A DNA stretch of 64,000 bases, taken from positions 2,356,001 through 2,420,000 of the forward strand of contig NZ_CP075185.1 in NCBI RefSeq assembly GCF_020510685.1, in the 5' to 3' direction. The notes beneath the pieces are model-generated. The model did no database searches, was not told the DNA's origin, and saw only the letters and a program-made list of their open reading frames with translations. The position numbers and the translations under genes are program-made. This stretch comes from Dechloromonas denitrificans. Lineage in GTDB: Bacteria; Pseudomonadota; Gammaproteobacteria; Burkholderiales; Rhodocyclaceae. Below, piece after piece: positions 61,644 to 64,000 of the stretch. Within the stretch, counting starts at the first letter, position 1. Each line of letters opens with the position of its first letter.

Positions 61644-62600
61644 TCATTGCAGGTCCCGGAGCAAGAGCGCAACGCGCTCGATCGGCAGATCATTGATGCC
61701 GGCGGCGATTGCCCGACCATCGCCGCCATGCCGCCGGGCCACTTGGTCTGCTGAAATATCCCAATCTTCAGGCGCACGCAGGCTAACGCTCAGGCTGTCT
61801 CGACCGTTTGGCACGAACACGGCACAAAAGCGCCGGACATCTCGGTTCGCCAGATGATTGGCATGGAGGCCGATGACACGCCGAGCCCAGGCCGCATTCG
61901 GCAATAAAATGGCGATCAGCCGATCCGTCTCGAGAAGCGGCGGAACCGCGCGGGCCAGTTGCATATCCTGAACCCGCCGCCGAGCAATGGTGACAAAGGC
62001 ATCGTCCTTGCGCATGAACGCCAAGGGGTCGGCAAAGGGGGCCATGGCCCGGCGCAACTGCACCGGCGGGATAGTCAGATCGGCCTCGCTTTCGCCGTAG
62101 GCGTTGTAATTCAGGCACTCGCCCAGGGCTTTGAGCTGTTTGATCTTTTCCTGATCAAGCCCGATCGATCGGGCCATCTCCTCGGCCATGGCCGACAAGT
62201 TGTCGCCAAATGCACCAACCACTGCCCACTCACGAAAACGTCCCGCCAGATAGCGGTCAACCAGCAGGCTGGTACACACCTTGGCCGCCGGATCAAGGGT
62301 CAAGCGCAGCAGCGTATGTTCGGGTGTCCGGGGAGCATGGTGATGGTCGAAATATTCGACGCTGACGCCGACGTTGAGCAGCTTGAAGAGCGCCTCTTCG
62401 TTCGCACCGACTGGAATGTCGAGCACCGTCACCGAGTCTCCCGGACAGGCCATGACCCGGGCAAGGAGCCCGTGCTCGCGTTTGGCACCGGTAATCAGCA
62501 CCGACTCCCGCGGCTCGGCAAGCCGTAGCTGTTGCAGGGAACACAGGCCGTCGGCATCGCCATTGAAAACATCGAAGTGGGTGTGCCGCGGCGCTTTCAC
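61644..62600 (-). CDS. DHH-family phosphoesterase-like protein
   Basis: About 318 residues. DHH motifs: FDVFNGDADGLCS (DADG), VTVLDIPVG and EYFDHHHAPRTPEH. The family hydrolyses phosphodiesters such as nano-RNA or c-di-AMP, but this subgroup is uncharacterised. The start is uncertain: GTG 62600 is taken because homology begins soon after, while GTG 62633 opens the same frame. No strong ribosome-binding site for either. Confidence 0.82.
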   Translation of the reverse strand: MKAPRHTHFDVFNGDADGLCSLQQLRLAEPRESVLITGAKREHGLLARVMACPGDSVTVLDIPVGANEEALFKLLNVGVSVEYFDHHHAPRTPEHTLLRLTLDPAAKVCTSLLVDRYLAGRFREWAVVGAFGDNLSAMAEEMARSIGLDQEKIKQLKALGECLNYNAYGESEADLTIPPVQLRRAMAPFADPLAFMRKDDAFVTIARRRVQDMQLARAVPPLLETDRLIAILLPNAAWARRVIGLHANHLANRDVRRFCAVFVPNGRDSLSVSLRAPEDWDISADQVARRHGGDGRAIAAGINDLPIERVALLLRDLQ

Positions 62601-62861
62601 GATGCTGCCCTGGCCACCGGTATCGAACCCCACTGGCGCTTCAACGACACAACCGGCATCTCGTTCGCGACGCTGATCTCGGGGCTATCGCTGTTCATGG
62701 CACGCAATACCTCACGGCGGACTTGATGACACTGGCACCGGCCATCCGTTGCCATGTTCCGATTCTGCGGCTCGGCAACGGTAGGGGCTATCCCGACTTC
62801 CGGGTAGTCTCATTACCGCGAATCGATGAGCTGTTGCCCGCGGGAGATGGCGACTACCCGA

Positions 62862-63755
62862 TCAAAGCGGTGCAACCTGAAACTGGATCGATTCGACATT
62901 TTCGGCAGAAGACGGTGCGCCAAGATAGATCCGGCCCTGGCCGAACAAGGCTTGTTCGTTGCGATGAACGAACAGCTCGACTTGATCGTCCAGAACAAGG
63001 TATGAGCCATTGGTGCTGTGATCGACATAAAAAAACCGGTCAAAACGGCGCTCTATGCTTCCATGTTCCCGAGAACAGCGCGGATCCAGCAGGGTAATGC
63101 CCGAGCCGGGCTGGCGGCCAAGGCTGAGCGATGGGCGCAGCGCGTCGATGCGCTGCGTTGCCCCGCGATAGTGCAGGTCGAGCCAACCGCCCTCCAGGCC
63201 CAGAGCCGAAAGGGCCGCCTGCGCAGCCGCCGGGTGACTCCCCTGCCAGGCAATCTGGCAGATATCCAGTCGCCGTTTGCCGCAACTGAGTGGCCAGTTA
63301 AGCGCGCCATCAACCGCCGACAGCAAGTGTGGAAAGACATTCAGGCGGCGCGGCAAGCTGAGCAGGATATGCGCCGGGTCGGCCAGCGCGGCAAGGCTTG
63401 AGGCCGGATTCGGACCATTCCCGGAAAAATAATGCGCTTCGCCGATCCGGTGACCTGAGCAAATGCCGACTCGCATCACCAGGGGCAGACTGGCATAGCG
63501 CGGCATTTCCGCCACCCGCTGCTGCATCTCGATGGCCGACTGCAAAGCTTCTCCGCCGTCGGCAAAGAAGGCGGTCAGATTGCCGCCGGCCCGGTATACC
63601 ACTCTGCCGCCATGGCGGACCAGTGTTTGCCTGATCCGCTTTTCGCAACGTCCGAGTACGTATTGCACTTCCTGCCGATCAAGGCTGTTGGCCAGCCCCT
63701 CTGCATCACTGACATCCACCGTCAGAACGGACAATGCACCACCACTCGTCGCCAT
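62862..63755 (-). CDS. Class III nucleotide cyclase-like domain fused to FHA domain
   Basis: 297 residues. Residues 8-180 resemble an adenylate/guanylate cyclase domain (SVLTVDVSD, RHGGRVVYRAGGNLTAFFADGGEAL, VMRVGICSGHRIG, but several metal-binding positions look changed). Residues 205-297 form an FHA phosphothreonine-binding domain (LGRQPGSGITL, CSREHGSIE, STNGSYL). Probably a signalling scaffold; cyclase activity is doubtful. ATG 63755 is chosen over the frame opening at 63830. Confidence 0.8.
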   Translation of the reverse strand: MATSGGALSVLTVDVSDAEGLANSLDRQEVQYVLGRCEKRIRQTLVRHGGRVVYRAGGNLTAFFADGGEALQSAIEMQQRVAEMPRYASLPLVMRVGICSGHRIGEAHYFSGNGPNPASSLAALADPAHILLSLPRRLNVFPHLLSAVDGALNWPLSCGKRRLDICQIAWQGSHPAAAQAALSALGLEGGWLDLHYRGATQRIDALRPSLSLGRQPGSGITLLDPRCSREHGSIERRFDRFFYVDHSTNGSYLVLDDQVELFVHRNEQALFGQGRIYLGAPSSAENVESIQFQVAPL

Positions 63756-63888
63756 GCCGCACCGTCGCACTCTTGATCTAAATTCACGCTTCGATCGTAG
63801 GAGTCCGCCACACGTCAGGAAATACGGCATTTGCCTTATTCGCGATAGGCAAATACCGGTAATGGGTCGGCAGACCCATGCGCCAGGA

Positions 63889-64000
63889 TCAGTTCAGATC
63901 CTCTTCCTTGATACTGGATAGACGCAGGATCGCGATTCCCTCTTCCTGCAAGGCTTCACACTCCTCTTCCGAGGCATCGCCACGAATCGGACGTTCGGGT
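63889..64000 (-). CDS. C-terminal end of a hypothetical protein, cut by window edge
   Basis: The last 37 codons of a leftward gene entering from the right edge, ending in ALQEEGIAILRLSSIKEEDLN and a TGA at 63889-63891. The acidic sequence (DASEEEC) is consistent with a real C-terminus but no family can be assigned from this fragment. Confidence 0.5.
   Translation of the reverse strand, partial: PERPIRGDASEEECEALQEEGIAILRLSSIKEEDLN

Noticed and set aside
1-64000. CRISPR arrays, tRNA, rRNA and insertion sequences
   Set aside because: No regularly spaced repeats, cloverleaf genes, rRNA stretches or transposase frames with terminal repeats were seen.

Overview
The window looks like part of a high-GC betaproteobacterial chromosome. 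The gene content (a ben-type benzoate pathway feeding meta cleavage, a BtsT-type pyruvate carrier, many signalling proteins) suggests a Rhodocyclales-like aromatic degrader such as a Dechloromonas relative. That placement is inferred from gene content only. I saw no rRNA, tRNA, CRISPR array or insertion sequence.

Aromatic catabolism occupies 1-8852. Benzoate/toluate dioxygenase genes benABC and diol dehydrogenase benD run rightward. Divergent from them run a catechol 2,3-dioxygenase and a branched-chain-amino-acid-type ABC importer (substrate-binding protein, two permeases, cut by the left edge). A XylS/BenR-type regulator gene follows benD. Between the divergent operons lie four exact TGCA-N6-GGATA boxes, two per direction, each pair 21 bases from a -10-like hexamer. 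One regulator probably switches uptake, ring hydroxylation and ring cleavage together.

From 8884 to 26999, all leftward, lies a contractile injection system of the extracellular type (eCIS; AFP/PVC-like). It encodes an AAA+ ATPase, a 1010-residue protein with an eCIS-cargo-like N-terminal motif, a Pvc16-like cap protein, sheath, tube, small assembly proteins, a LysM hub protein, split gp27/gp5 spike genes, a PAAR-like tip, gp25, two baseplate J-type proteins, a tail protein I-like protein and an S74-type fibre. No tape-measure gene or second tube gene was recognised.

Upstream of it (27324-32052) is a block on the same strand that looks lower in GC. It carries an H-N-type nuclease, a patatin phospholipase split by a frameshift, a membrane protein and an SGNH hydrolase, a toxin-like set. 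A 20-base element, 17 of 20 positions identical, lies upstream of both this block and the eCIS ATPase gene.

The right half is mostly ordinary: a yjiA-yjiX-btsT-like cluster (32183-35565), an SbmA/YddA-type ABC transporter, a shortened Zorya-like defence locus (zorA, zorB and a short third gene, 38803-41554), a periplasmic nucleotidase with nucleoside transporter, a hybrid histidine kinase, a cytosolic molybdopterin oxidoreductase overlapping an MFS gene, an EAL protein, alanine dehydrogenase, a NarL-type two-component pair, Pcm, a nitroreductase, a Lon-like protease with a DUF3135 gene, a receiver-only regulator, a DHH phosphoesterase and a cyclase-FHA protein.
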